From Mycolicibacterium sp. (GTDB taxonomy: Bacteria > Actinomycetota > Actinomycetes > Mycobacteriales > Mycobacteriaceae), in assembly GCF_016462545.1 (NCBI RefSeq), contig NZ_JAEMTA010000010.1:57146-121145 (forward strand): 64,000 nt of DNA, given 5' to 3'. Every line of letters starts with the position of its first letter. The stretch's first letter is position 1. A program made the translations under genes and the position numbers. Shown in pieces: positions 26,977 through 37,104 of this stretch. A model generated the notes under the pieces. That model saw only the letters and a program-made list of their open reading frames with translations. It made no database searches and was not told the DNA's origin.

Positions 26977-28986
26977 TCAGTCCCGAAAGCGCATCGAGTG
27001 CCGACCGTAGGTGCCCGCGTCGTCGGCTGGAGGGTTCTCGCCGCGGGAGTGCCGCCCACCCCGTGACGGCGCAGCGGGCGGCACCTGGAGGACCTGCTCG
27101 CCCGGGACGTGAAAGCCGTTGTGCGCAAATCCGATCGGGTCGGGGTCCGGACCGCTCCCGCGGGTCGTGTCGTCCAGCAGTTCGTCGAGGATGCTGCGCC
27201 ACGGGGCGTGTCCGTTGCGCTGCGGAATGGGCTCCGGTCGACGCTCGGGATCGACGATGGCGATGAGTTCGGGGATCGTGTCGGGTTCGTCGTCGGCGGC
27301 CGGCGACTCGTCCGTCACGCCGTGCCAGGTGCCGACCCGCGCGGCGAACGGTGCGGTCACACTCTCGTCGGCGGCGATCACGTCACGCCTGTCGACGACG
27401 GCCGTCCGGGGCGCGGCGGGCGCGGGTTCGGCCCAGTCCTCGTCGGACCAGTCCACGGTGTATTCGACGTAGTCGTCGTCGTCGGGGAAGTAGTCGGGTT
27501 CCACCGGGGTGCGGACGTCGATCAGCCGTGGCGCTCCGAGGGCCGACCCCTTCAGGAAGAGCGCGGCGATCACGCCGAACAGCGCGACGAACGCGGGCAG
27601 TAGCAGCGACTGGGAGAGCGCGGCCGAGAACGGTTCGTGGAGGAAGCCCGGCAGTCTCGTCACCGCGCCCTGGCCGACGCCGGGATCCAACTCGGGAGGT
27701 AGCGCCGCACTGATCTGGGACGTCATCAGCGCGGCCATCCCCGCGCTGCCGAGCACGCCGCCGACTTGGCGCGTCGTGTTGTAGACGCCGGATCCGGCGC
27801 CCGCCAGTTGGGGCGGGAGGTTGCGGGTGGCGGTGGCCGCGAGTGGCGACCAGATGAACGCCATGCCGATTCCCATCAGGATGAACGGGAGCAGCAAGCG
27901 CCAAATCGGTGTAGTGGGCGTCATCTCGATCGACAGCCACGTCAACGCGATCGCCACCGCCGAGAACCCGAAACCGACGATCGGACGGGGGTGGGAGCGG
28001 TCGACGAGCTTGCCGACGACCGGCGCCAGCACACCCGTCGCCACCGCCATCGGCGCGGTCAGCAGCGCCGACCGCGTCGGGGACAACCCGCACACGGCCT
28101 GCGCGTAGAACATCACCGGCACGATCATCGCGGTCACTGCGAAGCCGATGACAGCAATGCCGAGGTTGGACATGCTGAAGTCGTTGTCGCGGAAGATCTT
28201 CAGCGGGATCAGTGGCTCGTGCGGATTGACCGCCTGCCAGTAGACGAAGCCCGCCATCGCGGCCAGACCCGCCAGCAGCAGACCCCAGATCCACGGCGCC
28301 CAGTCATGCGACTGGCCCTCCTGTAGCGCGAACACGATCATGAACATCCCGATGCCGGACAGCACCACGCCGAGCACGTCGAAGCCGTGCTTCTCCGTCG
28401 GGAGGACCGGGACGAAGACATAGGCCAGGACCAGCCCGACCACGCCGATCGGGACGTTGACGATGAAGATCCACTGCCACCCCAGGCCGTCGACCAGCAC
28501 CCCGCCCGCCAGTGGTCCGACGAGGGTGGCCACGCCCGCGGTGGCGCCCCACACGCTGAGCGCGACGCCACGCCGCGCTGCGGGAAAGATTCGGGTGATC
28601 GTCGACAGCGTCTGCGGTGTCAGCAGTGCCGCACCGATCCCCTGCACGGCCCGGGCAGCGACGAGGGTCTCGATACTGCCCGCCAGTCCGCACCACAGCG
28701 AGGCGGCGGTGAACACCGCCAGCCCGACGAGATACAGGTTGCGCGGGCCGAAGCGGTCACCGAGGCGGCCCGCGAGGAGCAGGGGCACCGCGTACGCCAG
28801 CAGGTAGGCGCTCGTCACCCAGATGACGGCGTCGTAGTCGACGTCGAGGGCATCCATGATCGACGGGTTCGCGACGGCGACGATCGTGGCGTCGAGGAGG
28901 ATCATGAAGAAGCCGACGAGCAGGGCCCACAGCGCGTTCCACGGGTTGCCCGACCGCGGTCGCAGAAGGTGTAGCGCCGCCGTCAT
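26977..28986 (-). CDS. MFS drug transporter, DHA2 14-helix type, with long cytoplasmic tail (Rv1250 type)
   Basis: A 669-residue major facilitator. About 500 residues form the EmrB/QacA-like membrane domain with 14 predicted helices; motif A reads [15 protein letters not shown] and motif [20 protein letters not shown] proton-coupled export role is expected and the substrate is unknown. About 160 C-terminal residues are hydrophilic, acidic first ([18 protein letters not shown]) and basic at the end (GRHSRGE and [10 protein letters not shown]), which is unusual for the family. ATG 28986 is chosen because GGGGAG lies 8 bases upstream; an ATG at 29010 is also in frame. Confidence 0.85.
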   Translation of the reverse strand: MTAALHLLRPRSGNPWNALWALLVGFFMILLDATIVAVANPSIMDALDVDYDAVIWVTSAYLLAYAVPLLLAGRLGDRFGPRNLYLVGLAVFTAASLWCGLAGSIETLVAARAVQGIGAALLTPQTLSTITRIFPAARRGVALSVWGATAGVATLVGPLAGGVLVDGLGWQWIFIVNVPIGVVGLVLAYVFVPVLPTEKHGFDVLGVVLSGIGMFMIVFALQEGQSHDWAPWIWGLLLAGLAAMAGFVYWQAVNPHEPLIPLKIFRDNDFSMSNLGIAVIGFAVTAMIVPVMFYAQAVCGLSPTRSALLTAPMAVATGVLAPVVGKLVDRSHPRPIVGFGFSAVAIALTWLSIEMTPTTPIWRLLLPFILMGIGMAFIWSPLAATATRNLPPQLAGAGSGVYNTTRQVGGVLGSAGMAALMTSQISAALPPELDPGVGQGAVTRLPGFLHEPFSAALSQSLLLPAFVALFGVIAALFLKGSALGAPRLIDVRTPVEPDYFPDDDDYVEYTVDWSDEDWAEPAPAAPRTAVVDRRDVIAADESVTAPFAARVGTWHGVTDESPAADDEPDTIPELIAIVDPERRPEPIPQRNGHAPWRSILDELLDDTTRGSGPDPDPIGFAHNGFHVPGEQVLQVPPAAPSRGGRHSRGENPPADDAGTYGRHSMRFRD

Positions 28987-29172
28987 CGCGACGTCTCCCC
29001 GCGGAGGCATGACGCGGCCGCCCCGGCCAGGGCGGCGAGGGGCGTCGGCGAAGGAATCGGTGTCTGCGGCATTTACTCGATCATGCGTTACATGGCTGTT
29101 GCGCCGACGCTACGGATCAGCCCGTTGTGCGACAAGTCGGCCGACCGTCACGTCGCGAGCAGAGCGCGCAGA

Positions 29173-30465
29173 TCAGGCCACATCCGGCACGGCACCGACG
29201 GGTGCGGTCGCGTCGTCATCCGACGCCGAGGTCCCCACCGCGAGCAGTGCCAACAGCGCGATGACCGAGCCCGCCGTCATGACGGCTGCGAGCGCCAGCT
29301 CGTCGTTGCCGAGGACGCCGACGAGTGGAGCCACCGCAGCGCCGAGCCCGAACTGGCCGGCGCCCAGCAGTGCGGCGGCGGTGCCTGCAGCATCCGGGTG
29401 ACGCGACAGGGCCACCGCGGGTGCATTGGGGATGACGAAGCCCATCGCGGCCAGGATCGCCCATACGGGGAGCACGAAGGAGTAGATCCCACCGACGTCG
29501 GCTGCGGCGAGGCCCACGAAGACGACGCCCGAGGCGGCCGAGGCCGCCAACGCCCACACCGTGATGGCGCCCGGGGTGAAGCGACGCAGCAGCACCACGT
29601 TGAACTGCGTGGCGCCGATCAGGGCGACCGCACCTGCGCCGAACACCAAGGCGAAGGTCTGCTGGTCGAGGCCGTGGCGGCCCTGAAGGACGAACGAGGC
29701 GCCGGCGATGTAGGCGAAGAGCCCGGACATGCCCAGCGCCGCAACCAACACCAGGATGACGAAGCGCCGGTCGCGCAGGAGCTCGCCGTAGGTGGTCAGG
29801 ATGCCCCGCACCTTCAGCGGTCGGCGGTGCGACTCGGGCAGCGTCTCCGGCAGCGCGAGCGCCGCGAGCAGCAGAAGCAGCCCGGCCAGCACCACGAGCA
29901 CGGCGAACACCCAGTGCCAGGAGAAGCGGAGCAGCACGGCCGCGCCGAGAGATGGCGCGATCACGGGAGCCACGCCGAGCACCAGCATCAACCGCGACAT
30001 CACGGTCGCGGCCAGGTTGTCGGAGAACAGGTCGCCGACGATCGCGATCGCCACCACCATCGCCGCCGCCGCGCCGACCCCCTGCAGTCCGCGGGCGATG
30101 CCGAGCACGACGATGCTCGGGGCGAACAGGCACAGCAGTGAGGCCAGCATGTGCAGCACGATGCCCGCCATCAGCGGACGCCGACGACCGAGCGAATCGG
30201 ACAGCGGACCGATCACCAACTGGCCGATGGCCAGGCCCGCCAGCGTGCCCGTCAGGGTCAACTGCACGACCGACGACGACACCGCGTAGTCCTCGGCGAT
30301 CCGCGGCAGCGAGGGCAGGTACATGTCGATCGTCAGAGGGCCCAGGGCCACCAGAAGACCAAGGACGATGATCATCCTGGTCTGACTGGGGACCTTCTTC
30401 CCATCGACCACCCCCGGCCCGGAGGGTGCAGCGTTCTTGAGGTCCACGAAGCCCGATGCTGCCAT
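29173..30465 (-). CDS. MFS transporter, Bcr/CflA drug-resistance type
   Basis: A 430-residue major facilitator with 12 predicted helices. The first helix ends TIDMYLPSLPRIAEDYAVS, the hallmark of the Bcr/CflA subfamily, followed by motif A IGPLSDSLGRRRPLMAG. Family members export bicyclomycin, sulfonamides, chloramphenicol or small peptides. ATG 30465 is preferred over an upstream TTG at 30480. It lies in tandem upstream of the DHA2 transporter gene with a 186-base gap, so the two need not be one operon. Two unrelated exporters side by side suggest a resistance or secretion locus. Confidence 0.85.
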   Translation of the reverse strand: MAASGFVDLKNAAPSGPGVVDGKKVPSQTRMIIVLGLLVALGPLTIDMYLPSLPRIAEDYAVSSSVVQLTLTGTLAGLAIGQLVIGPLSDSLGRRRPLMAGIVLHMLASLLCLFAPSIVVLGIARGLQGVGAAAAMVVAIAIVGDLFSDNLAATVMSRLMLVLGVAPVIAPSLGAAVLLRFSWHWVFAVLVVLAGLLLLLAALALPETLPESHRRPLKVRGILTTYGELLRDRRFVILVLVAALGMSGLFAYIAGASFVLQGRHGLDQQTFALVFGAGAVALIGATQFNVVLLRRFTPGAITVWALAASAASGVVFVGLAAADVGGIYSFVLPVWAILAAMGFVIPNAPAVALSRHPDAAGTAAALLGAGQFGLGAAVAPLVGVLGNDELALAAVMTAGSVIALLALLAVGTSASDDDATAPVGAVPDVA

Positions 30466-30553
30466 GAAAGTGTTTAGCAAGGGTTACGAGCGTTTTCTTC
30501 CCACGGCGAACGGTGACCGATGTCACCGTCGGGCACGCACGCACGTCGTCCTT

Positions 30554-30581
30554 CGTTGAAAGGGCATCACGACGGGATAGC
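30554..30581 (+). promoter_or_regulatory. Promoter of the 30617 membrane-protein gene
   Basis: TTGAAA (30554-30559) and TAGCCT (30576-30581) are separated by 16 bases. Transcription would start about 30588, leaving a leader of roughly 29 bases that contains AGGGAGG before ATG 30617. Confidence 0.5.
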
Positions 30582-30616
30582 CTGGGCGTGCCCGTCCGTA
30601 CAGGGAGGCCGTACAC

Positions 30617-31369
30617 ATGAGCGCTCGTTCCAGCGCCAAGGGCCAGCTGCCCGCTACCGGTAGGGAGTCGGCCGACGACCCGACGGTTGCCGCCCGCGCG
30701 CTGTCCAACATCATCGAACGCGGCGCTCGCGTCCAAGCCCCCGCGGTGAGGGCCTACGTGCAGCGAATGCGGGACCAGAATCCCGACGCGACGCCCACGC
30801 AGATCGTCGAGAAACTGGAGAAGCACTATCTGGCGGCCGTGATGGCGAGCGGTGCGGCCGTCGGGTCGGCTGCGGCCTTTCCCGGCATCGGCACGCTGGT
30901 GGCCATGTCCGCCGTGGCAGGCGAGACGGTGGTGTTCCTGGAGGCGACGGCAGTCTTCGTCCTGGCCGTCGCGGAGACCCATGGCATTCCCGCCGACCAC
31001 CGCGAGCGCCGACGCGCGCTGGTGCTGGCGGTCCTCGTCGGTGATGACGGCAAGCACGCCGTCGCCGACCTCATCGGCACCGGACGCACCGGTGGTGCCT
31101 GGCTCGCCGACGGCGCCGCGTCGCTTCCGTTGCCTGCCGTCTCGCAGTTGAACGGTCGACTGCTCAAGTTCTTCGTCAAGAAATACGCGCTGAAGCGCGG
31201 GGCCATCGCGTTCGGGAAGATGCTGCCCGTCGGGATCGGCGCCGTGATCGGCGGCGTCGGCAATCGAGCGATGGGCAAGAAGATCGTCTCGAACGCACGC
31301 GAGGCATTCGGCAGCGCGCCCGGTCGGTGGCCGGCGACGCTGCACGTCCTGCCCGCGTTGGAGAAGTAG
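30617..31369 (+). CDS. Putative membrane protein (Rv1249c type)
   Basis: A 250-residue protein found next to kgd in mycobacteria. After a polar N-terminal 70 residues, hydrophobic segments appear at AAVMASGAAVGSAAAFPGIG and VVFLEATAVFVLAVAE, with a further glycine-rich stretch, MLPVGIGAVIGGVGN, near the C-terminus. This suggests two to three membrane-associated helices. No catalytic motif is visible and I cannot assign a function. AGGGAGG upstream of ATG 30617 serves as the ribosome site. A hairpin follows the gene before kgd. Confidence 0.75.
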   Translation: MSARSSAKGQLPATGRESADDPTVAARALSNIIERGARVQAPAVRAYVQRMRDQNPDATPTQIVEKLEKHYLAAVMASGAAVGSAAAFPGIGTLVAMSAVAGETVVFLEATAVFVLAVAETHGIPADHRERRRALVLAVLVGDDGKHAVADLIGTGRTGGAWLADGAASLPLPAVSQLNGRLLKFFVKKYALKRGAIAFGKMLPVGIGAVIGGVGNRAMGKKIVSNAREAFGSAPGRWPATLHVLPALEK

Positions 31370-31403
31370 GTTCGGGCGCCCCACCGCGCGTCCGACCGGA
31401 CCG

Positions 31404-31433
31404 CATCGAGCCGCCGTCGGCGTCGGCTCGATG
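31404..31433 (+). terminator. Hairpin between the 30617 gene and kgd
   Basis: Perfect 10-base arms CATCGAGCCG (31404-31413) and CGGCTCGATG (31424-31433) enclose a 10-base GC-rich loop. There is no T-run after it. It probably ends transcription from the upstream gene and isolates kgd. Confidence 0.5.
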
Positions 31434-31551
31434 TCACAAAAGGCGTTGGCCGCTACGGGTCGCCCCCGAAGCGATAGCCTTTACGCGGCGACAGAGCGAG
31501 CGGCAGACGGCGCGCCCGCGGAGTTAGAAGGAATCGAGGCGAGTAGCTGCC

Positions 31552-34500
31552 GTGAGCAGTTCACCTTCACCATTCGGACAGAACGAGTGGCTTGTCGAGG
31601 AGATGTACCGCAAGTTCCGCGAGGACCCCTCCTCGGTCGATCCGAGTTGGCACGAGTTTCTCGTCGACTACTCCCCCGAGCCCACCAACGAGACGGCGAC
31701 GAACGGCAACGGCCGGGCGGCCGCGGCCGCCGCGACCAAGCCTGCGGTGAGTGAGCCCGAGGCCGAACCACAACCCGCGCCGAAGCCGGCGGCGAAGCCC
31801 GAGCCCGCGAAGGCCGACGCGAAGCCCGAGCCCGCCAAGGCCCCCGAGACCAAGGCCCCCGAGACCAAGCCGAAGGCCGCCGCCCCCGCCGCCGACGGTG
31901 ACGAGACCGCCGTGCTCCGTGGTGCCGCGGCAGCCGTCGTCAAGAACATGAACGCCTCGCTGGACGTGCCGACGGCCACCAGCGTGCGGGCCATCCCGGC
32001 CAAGTTGATGATCGACAACCGCGTCGTGATCAACAACCACCTCAAGCGCACCCGCGGCGGCAAGATCAGCTTCACCCACCTCCTGGGCTACGCGATCGTG
32101 CAGGCCATCAAGAGCTTCCCCAACCTGAACCGGCACTTCGCCGAGATCGACGGCAAGCCCAACGTCGTCACCCCGGCCCACACGAACCTGGGTCTGGCCA
32201 TCGATCTGCAGGGCAAGGATGGCAAGCGCCAACTCGTCGTCGCAGCCATCAAGCGTTGCGAGACAATGCGTTTTGGCCAGTTCATCGCCGCCTACGAGGA
32301 CATCGTGCGCCGCGCACGCGACGGCAAGCTCACCGCGGAGGACTTCGCGGGGGTCACGATCTCGCTGACCAACCCGGGAACCATCGGCACCGTGCACTCG
32401 GTGCCGCGCCTCATGAGCGGTCAGGGCGCCATCATCGGCGCCGGCGCGATGGAGTACCCGGCGGAGTTCCAGGGCGCCAGCGAAGAGCGCATCGCCGAGA
32501 TGGGCCTCGGCAAGCTGATCACGCTCACCTCGACGTACGACCACCGCATCATTCAGGGCGCCGAGTCCGGCGACTTCCTGCGCACCATCCACAACCTGCT
32601 GCTGTCCGACGATTTCTTCGATGAGATCTTCCGCGAACTGGGCATCCCGTACGAGCCCGTCCGGTGGCGTATCGACAACCCGGACTCGATCTTCGACAAG
32701 AACGCGCGGATCATCGAACTGATTGCGGCGTACCGCAATCGGGGCCACCTGATGGCTGACATCGACCCGCTGCGCCTCGACAAGACGCGTTTCCGCAGCC
32801 ACCCCGATCTCGACGTGCTCACCCATGGGCTGACGCTGTGGGACCTCGACCGGGTGTTCAAGGTCGACGGCTTCGCCGGCGCCGAGTACAAGAAGTTGCG
32901 CGACGTGCTGTCGGTGCTGCGCGATGCGTACTGCCGCCACGTCGGCGTCGAGTACACCCACATCCTGGAACCCGAGCAGCAGAAGTGGATTCAGGAACGC
33001 GTCGAGGTCAAGCACGACAAGTTCACCGTCGCCGAGCAGAAGTACATCCTGAGCAAGCTCAACGCGGCCGAGGCGTTCGAGACGTTCCTGCAGACGAAGT
33101 ACGTTGGGCAGAAGCGCTTCTCGTTGGAGGGCGCCGAGACCGTCATCCCGATGATGGACGCCGTGCTCGACCAGGCCGCCGAGCACAACCTCGACGAGGT
33201 CGTCATCGGCATGCCGCACCGCGGTCGGCTCAACGTGCTGGCCAACATCGTCGGCAAGCCCGCCTCGCAGATCTTCTCCGAGTTCGAGGGCAACCTGAAC
33301 CCGAGCCAGGCGCATGGCTCCGGTGACGTGAAGTACCACCTCGGTGCGAGCGGCAACTACCTGCAGATGTTCGGCGACAACGACATCGACGTCTCGCTGG
33401 TGGCCAACCCGTCGCACCTCGAGGCCGTCGACCCGGTCCTCGAAGGCCTGGTCCGCGCCAAGCAGGACCTGGTCGACAACGGTGACGGTACGGAACGCTT
33501 CTCCGTCGTACCGCTGATGCTGCACGGTGACGCGGCCTTCGCCGGACAGGGCGTGGTGGCCGAGACGCTGAACCTTGCGCTGCTGCGCGGGTATCGCACC
33601 GGCGGCACCATCCACATCATCGTGAACAACCAGATCGGCTTCACGACGTCGCCGCTGGACTCCCGCTCCTCGGAGTACTGCACCGACGTCGCGAAGATGG
33701 TGGGCGCGCCCATCTTCCACGTCAACGGCGACGATCCCGAGGCAGCGTCGTGGGTAGCCCGGCTTGCGGTCGACTTCCGTCAGCAGTTCAACAAGGACGT
33801 CATCATCGACATGCTGTGCTACCGCCGCCGCGGGCACAACGAGGGCGACGACCCGTCGATGACGCAGCCGGGGATGTACGACGTCATCGATACCAAGCGG
33901 GGGGTCCGCAAGACCTACACCGAAGCGCTCATCGGACGTGGCGACATCTCCATCAAGGAGGCCGAGGACGCGCTGCGCGACTATCAGGGTCAGCTCGAGC
34001 GCGTCTTCAACGAGGTCCGTGACCTCGAGAAGCACGACATCGAGCCGAGCGAGTCGGTGGAGTCCGACCAGCAGCTGCCCTCGAAGCTGTCGACGGCAGT
34101 GGACAAGTCGTTGCTCGCCCGGATCGGCGACGCGCATCTGGCGGTGCCGGAGGGCTTCACCGTGCATCCGAGGGTCAAGCCGGTGCTCGACAAGCGCCGC
34201 GAGATGGCTTACGAGGGCAAGGTCGATTGGGCCTTCGGCGAGCTGCTGGCGCTGGGCACCCTGCTCGCCGAAGGCAAGTTGATCAGGCTCACCGGGCAGG
34301 ACACGCGCCGCGGCACGTTCACCCAACGCCATTCGGTGATCATCGACCGCAAGACCGGAGCCGAGTTCACGCCGCTGGACCTGCTGACCCTGAAGGAGGA
34401 CGGCACGCCGACCGGAGGCCGTTTCCTGGTCTACGACTCGGCGCTGTCCGAGTACGCGGCGGTGGGCTTCGAGTACGGCTACTCCGTCGGCAATCCCGAC

Positions 34501-35283
34501 GCAATGGTGTTGTGGGAGGCGCAGTTCGGCGACTTCGTCAACGGCGCCCAGTCGATCATCGACGAGTTCATCAGCTCGGGCGAGGCCAAGTGGGGCCAGC
34601 TGTCGGACGTCGTGCTGCTGCTGCCGCACGGCCACGAGGGCCAGGGTCCCGACCACACGTCGGGCCGCATCGAGCGCTTCCTTCAGGTGTGCGCCGAAGG
34701 CTCGATGACCGTCGCGATGCCGTCGACCCCGGCGAACTACTTCCATCTGCTGCGCAGGCACGCTCTGGACGGCATCCACCGGCCGCTGATCGTATTCACC
34801 CCGAAGTCGATGCTGCGCAAGAAGGAAGCCGTCAGCGACATACGCGACTTCACCGAGCAGAAGTTCCGCTCGATCCTCGAGGAGCCCACGTACGCCGACG
34901 GCGTTGGCGACCGCGCCAAGGTGAAGCGAATCCTGTTGACCAGCGGCAAGATCTACTATGACCTCGCCGCCCGCAAGGCCAAGGACGACCGCGACGACGT
35001 CGCGATCATCAGGGTCGAGCAGCTCTATCCGCTGCCCAACAAGCGACTCCGCAAGACCTTGGACGAGTACCCGAATGCCGAGAAGTTCTTCTGGGTGCAG
35101 GAGGAGCCTGCCAACCAGGGGGCGTGGCCGACGTTCGGCCTTGCGATGCCAGAGCTGTTGCCGGACAAGCTGACCGGTATCAAGCGCATCTCGCGGCGCG
35201 CGATGTCGGCGCCGTCGTCGGGTTCGTCGAAGGTGCATGCCGTCGAACAGCAGGAGATCATCGACGAGGCCTTCGCCAAGTAA
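31552..35283 (+). CDS. kgd: Multifunctional 2-oxoglutarate metabolism enzyme (KGD)
   Basis: A 1243-residue thiamine-diphosphate enzyme linking the two halves of the TCA cycle by decarboxylating 2-oxoglutarate. It begins [18 protein letters not shown], the E1o N-terminal helix. An Ala/Pro/Lys-rich linker follows (residues about 45-115), then an E2-like acyltransferase domain (about 120-355) with the catalytic His in [10 protein letters not shown] near residue 331. The E1o decarboxylase body carries [32 protein letters not shown] and the [10 protein letters not shown] thiamine-binding segment. In mycobacteria the enzyme is inhibited by the FHA protein GarA. GTG 31552 matches the known N-terminus. 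Confidence 0.95.
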   Translation: MSSSPSPFGQNEWLVEEMYRKFREDPSSVDPSWHEFLVDYSPEPTNETATNGNGRAAAAAATKPAVSEPEAEPQPAPKPAAKPEPAKADAKPEPAKAPETKAPETKPKAAAPAADGDETAVLRGAAAAVVKNMNASLDVPTATSVRAIPAKLMIDNRVVINNHLKRTRGGKISFTHLLGYAIVQAIKSFPNLNRHFAEIDGKPNVVTPAHTNLGLAIDLQGKDGKRQLVVAAIKRCETMRFGQFIAAYEDIVRRARDGKLTAEDFAGVTISLTNPGTIGTVHSVPRLMSGQGAIIGAGAMEYPAEFQGASEERIAEMGLGKLITLTSTYDHRIIQGAESGDFLRTIHNLLLSDDFFDEIFRELGIPYEPVRWRIDNPDSIFDKNARIIELIAAYRNRGHLMADIDPLRLDKTRFRSHPDLDVLTHGLTLWDLDRVFKVDGFAGAEYKKLRDVLSVLRDAYCRHVGVEYTHILEPEQQKWIQERVEVKHDKFTVAEQKYILSKLNAAEAFETFLQTKYVGQKRFSLEGAETVIPMMDAVLDQAAEHNLDEVVIGMPHRGRLNVLANIVGKPASQIFSEFEGNLNPSQAHGSGDVKYHLGASGNYLQMFGDNDIDVSLVANPSHLEAVDPVLEGLVRAKQDLVDNGDGTERFSVVPLMLHGDAAFAGQGVVAETLNLALLRGYRTGGTIHIIVNNQIGFTTSPLDSRSSEYCTDVAKMVGAPIFHVNGDDPEAASWVARLAVDFRQQFNKDVIIDMLCYRRRGHNEGDDPSMTQPGMYDVIDTKRGVRKTYTEALIGRGDISIKEAEDALRDYQGQLERVFNEVRDLEKHDIEPSESVESDQQLPSKLSTAVDKSLLARIGDAHLAVPEGFTVHPRVKPVLDKRREMAYEGKVDWAFGELLALGTLLAEGKLIRLTGQDTRRGTFTQRHSVIIDRKTGAEFTPLDLLTLKEDGTPTGGRFLVYDSALSEYAAVGFEYGYSVGNPDAMVLWEAQFGDFVNGAQSIIDEFISSGEAKWGQLSDVVLLLPHGHEGQGPDHTSGRIERFLQVCAEGSMTVAMPSTPANYFHLLRRHALDGIHRPLIVFTPKSMLRKKEAVSDIRDFTEQKFRSILEEPTYADGVGDRAKVKRILLTSGKIYYDLAARKAKDDRDDVAIIRVEQLYPLPNKRLRKTLDEYPNAEKFFWVQEEPANQGAWPTFGLAMPELLPDKLTGIKRISRRAMSAPSSGSSKVHAVEQQEIIDEAFAK

Positions 35284-35372
35284 CCCCCTGTTCGCTACGC
35301 ACCTCTCCTCGGCACTGGCGGGCGCGCCTGTGGCCGTCGCACCCGGGTTTACCCCGAACCTGCGGTAACGGT

Positions 35373-35378
35373 TAGGCT
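35373..35378 (+). promoter_or_regulatory. Probable -10 of the SDR gene
   Basis: TAGGCT lies 32 bases before ATG 35411, and TTTACC is about 19 bases further upstream. A purine-rich ribosome site (GAGAGAGGGAG) precedes the ATG. Confidence 0.35.
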
Positions 35379-35410
35379 GCTCGGCGAAACCGTCGAGAGA
35401 GGGAGTATTC

Positions 35411-36241
35411 ATGGAGGGCTTCGCCGGGAAAGTCGCCGTCGTCACGGGTGCCGGTTCGGGAATCGGGCAGGCATTGGCCGTGGAACTGGCGCGCTCGGGT
35501 GCGAAGGTCGCCATCAGCGACGTCGACACCGAAGGACTGGCCGTCACCGAGGCGCGTCTGAAGGCCATCGGTGCGCCGGTCAAGGCCGACCGCCTCGACG
35601 TCACCGAGCGGGAGGCGTTCGAGTTGTACGCCGACGCCGTCAAGGCCCACTTCGGCAAGGTCAACCAGATCTACAACAACGCGGGCATCGCCTACCAGGG
35701 CGACATCGAGGTCAGCTCCTACAAGGACATCGAGCGTGTGATGGACGTCGACTTCTGGGGCGTCGTGAACGGCACCAAGGCGTTCCTTCCGCACCTCATC
35801 GAGTCCGGCGACGGTCACGTCGTCAACGTCTCCAGCGTCTTTGGGCTGTTCTCGGTCCCCGGCCAAGCCGCCTACAACGCGGCCAAGTTCGCGGTGCGCG
35901 GGTTCACCGAGGCCCTGCGCCAGGAGATGGCGGCGGCGAAGCGGCCCGTGAAGGTCACGACGGTGCACCCCGGCGGCATCAAGACCGCGATCGCGCGCAA
36001 CATGACCGCGGCCGAAGGTATCGACACCACGGAGCTGGCGAAGACGTTCGACAAGAAGCTGGCCAGCACGACGCCGGAGAAGGCCGCGAAGATCATTCTC
36101 GAAGCAGTGCGCAAGAACAAGGCGCGCGTGCTCGTCGGACCCGATGCGAAGGCTCTGGACATCATCGTCCGGATCACCGGCTCGGGATACCAGCGACTGT
36201 TCTCGTCGGTCATCGCCCGGTCGATGCCGGGAATGCGCTGA
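35411..36241 (+). CDS. Short-chain dehydrogenase/reductase (Rv1245c type)
   Basis: A 276-residue classical SDR that oxidises or reduces a hydroxyl/keto group with NAD(P). The cofactor-binding TGAGSGIG is at residues 13-20, NNAG near 90, the catalytic Ser in VVNVSSVFG near 141, and the Tyr-Lys pair in AAYNAAKFAVRGF. The C-terminal 80 residues (after PGGIKTAIARNMT) are helical and may cover the substrate pocket. A good ribosome site precedes ATG 35411. The substrate is unknown. The gene stands alone, convergent with lpqZ. Confidence 0.88.
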   Translation: MEGFAGKVAVVTGAGSGIGQALAVELARSGAKVAISDVDTEGLAVTEARLKAIGAPVKADRLDVTEREAFELYADAVKAHFGKVNQIYNNAGIAYQGDIEVSSYKDIERVMDVDFWGVVNGTKAFLPHLIESGDGHVVNVSSVFGLFSVPGQAAYNAAKFAVRGFTEALRQEMAAAKRPVKVTTVHPGGIKTAIARNMTAAEGIDTTELAKTFDKKLASTTPEKAAKIILEAVRKNKARVLVGPDAKALDIIVRITGSGYQRLFSSVIARSMPGMR

Positions 36242-36259
36242 GCTCACCTCGCGCGAGGG

Positions 36260-37099
36260 CTACTTGCCGAGGGGATGCGCGGCCAACCACTCGTCGGCCA
36301 CGGCTCCGGGGTCCGTCCCCGACGCCACCTTGCCCAGCATGTCGGCCAGCGATCCGGTGTCCAACTCCCCCGCAATCTCGTTGAGCGCCAGCACCTGACG
36401 CTCATCGAGCTCGTTGCGGCGGTAGAGCGGCACGACGTTCTCCGCGCGGATCGCCGACGTGCGATCGCCGAGCACGACGACGTCGTCCGGGGTCTCGGGC
36501 ACCGCGGTCGTCGTCCACGCCGCGTCGACCCGACCCGACCGAAGTGCAGCCACCAACGCTGCGGCGTCCGGGAATTCGACGGCGGCGGGCAGTCGACACG
36601 TCGCGACGGCGGCCGGTGAACGATCGCCGACGACCTTGCCGACCCTGAGCCCGGGGCAGTGCCGGACCAGCGCCGCGACGTCGCGGCTGCCCCACTCCTT
36701 CGCGGTCTTCTCCGTGACGGCCAAGGCGGGTTTGTCCTCCGCGGACTGCGCGTAGTCACCCGCACCGATGCCCTCGGGCAACGACGAGATCATCAACCGG
36801 TACACCTGCTCGGCTCCGCGGGCCGTGGCGCCCGGATCGAAGCGGATCAGCATTCGCCCCGTGAATCCCGGCACCACCTCGACGTCGCCGGTGTCGAGGT
36901 CCGCCAGCGCATCCGTCGCCTGCTCGACGTGGGCCGGACTTCCGTACGACCGCAGCGCTGCTGCGTACACATGGGCCAGCAGGGTCGACGCGGCATCCGA
37001 GCCTGCACCGACGGCGATGGACGGCGCCGGTGCCGCACCCCCACAGCCGGCCACCAGGAGGACGGCGAGCGAGATCGCCAGCCGACGAAGGGCAGTCAA
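36260..37099 (-). CDS. lpqZ: Lipoprotein LpqZ, OpuAC-like substrate-binding protein
   Basis: A 279-residue exported lipoprotein. The signal sequence LTALRRLAISLAVLLVAGC ends in lipobox VAGC, so the mature protein is anchored by the Cys near residue 19. The rest resembles periplasmic glycine-betaine/choline-type binding proteins (DTGDVEVVPGFTGRMLIRF and the C-terminal DMLGKVASGTDPGAVADEWL). No permease or ATPase gene is adjacent. The only start that gives a proper signal peptide is TTG 37099, just 5 bases after the malic enzyme stop, so it depends on that transcript. The ligand is unknown. Confidence 0.75.
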   Translation of the reverse strand: MTALRRLAISLAVLLVAGCGGAAPAPSIAVGAGSDAASTLLAHVYAAALRSYGSPAHVEQATDALADLDTGDVEVVPGFTGRMLIRFDPGATARGAEQVYRLMISSLPEGIGAGDYAQSAEDKPALAVTEKTAKEWGSRDVAALVRHCPGLRVGKVVGDRSPAAVATCRLPAAVEFPDAAALVAALRSGRVDAAWTTTAVPETPDDVVVLGDRTSAIRAENVVPLYRRNELDERQVLALNEIAGELDTGSLADMLGKVASGTDPGAVADEWLAAHPLGK

Positions 37100-37104
37100 C
37101 CGGC

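Noticed and set aside
26977..30465. The two MFS genes as one operon
   Set aside because: A 186-base gap with its own AT-rich stretch separates them and no coupling is visible, so they were kept as independent units.
31567..35664. Very long minus-strand open frame (about 1365 codons) opposite kgd
   Set aside because: kgd on the plus strand is unmistakable. High third-position GC in kgd suppresses stops in the opposite frame, and the antisense translation is His/Arg/Val-rich low-quality sequence with no recognisable domain.
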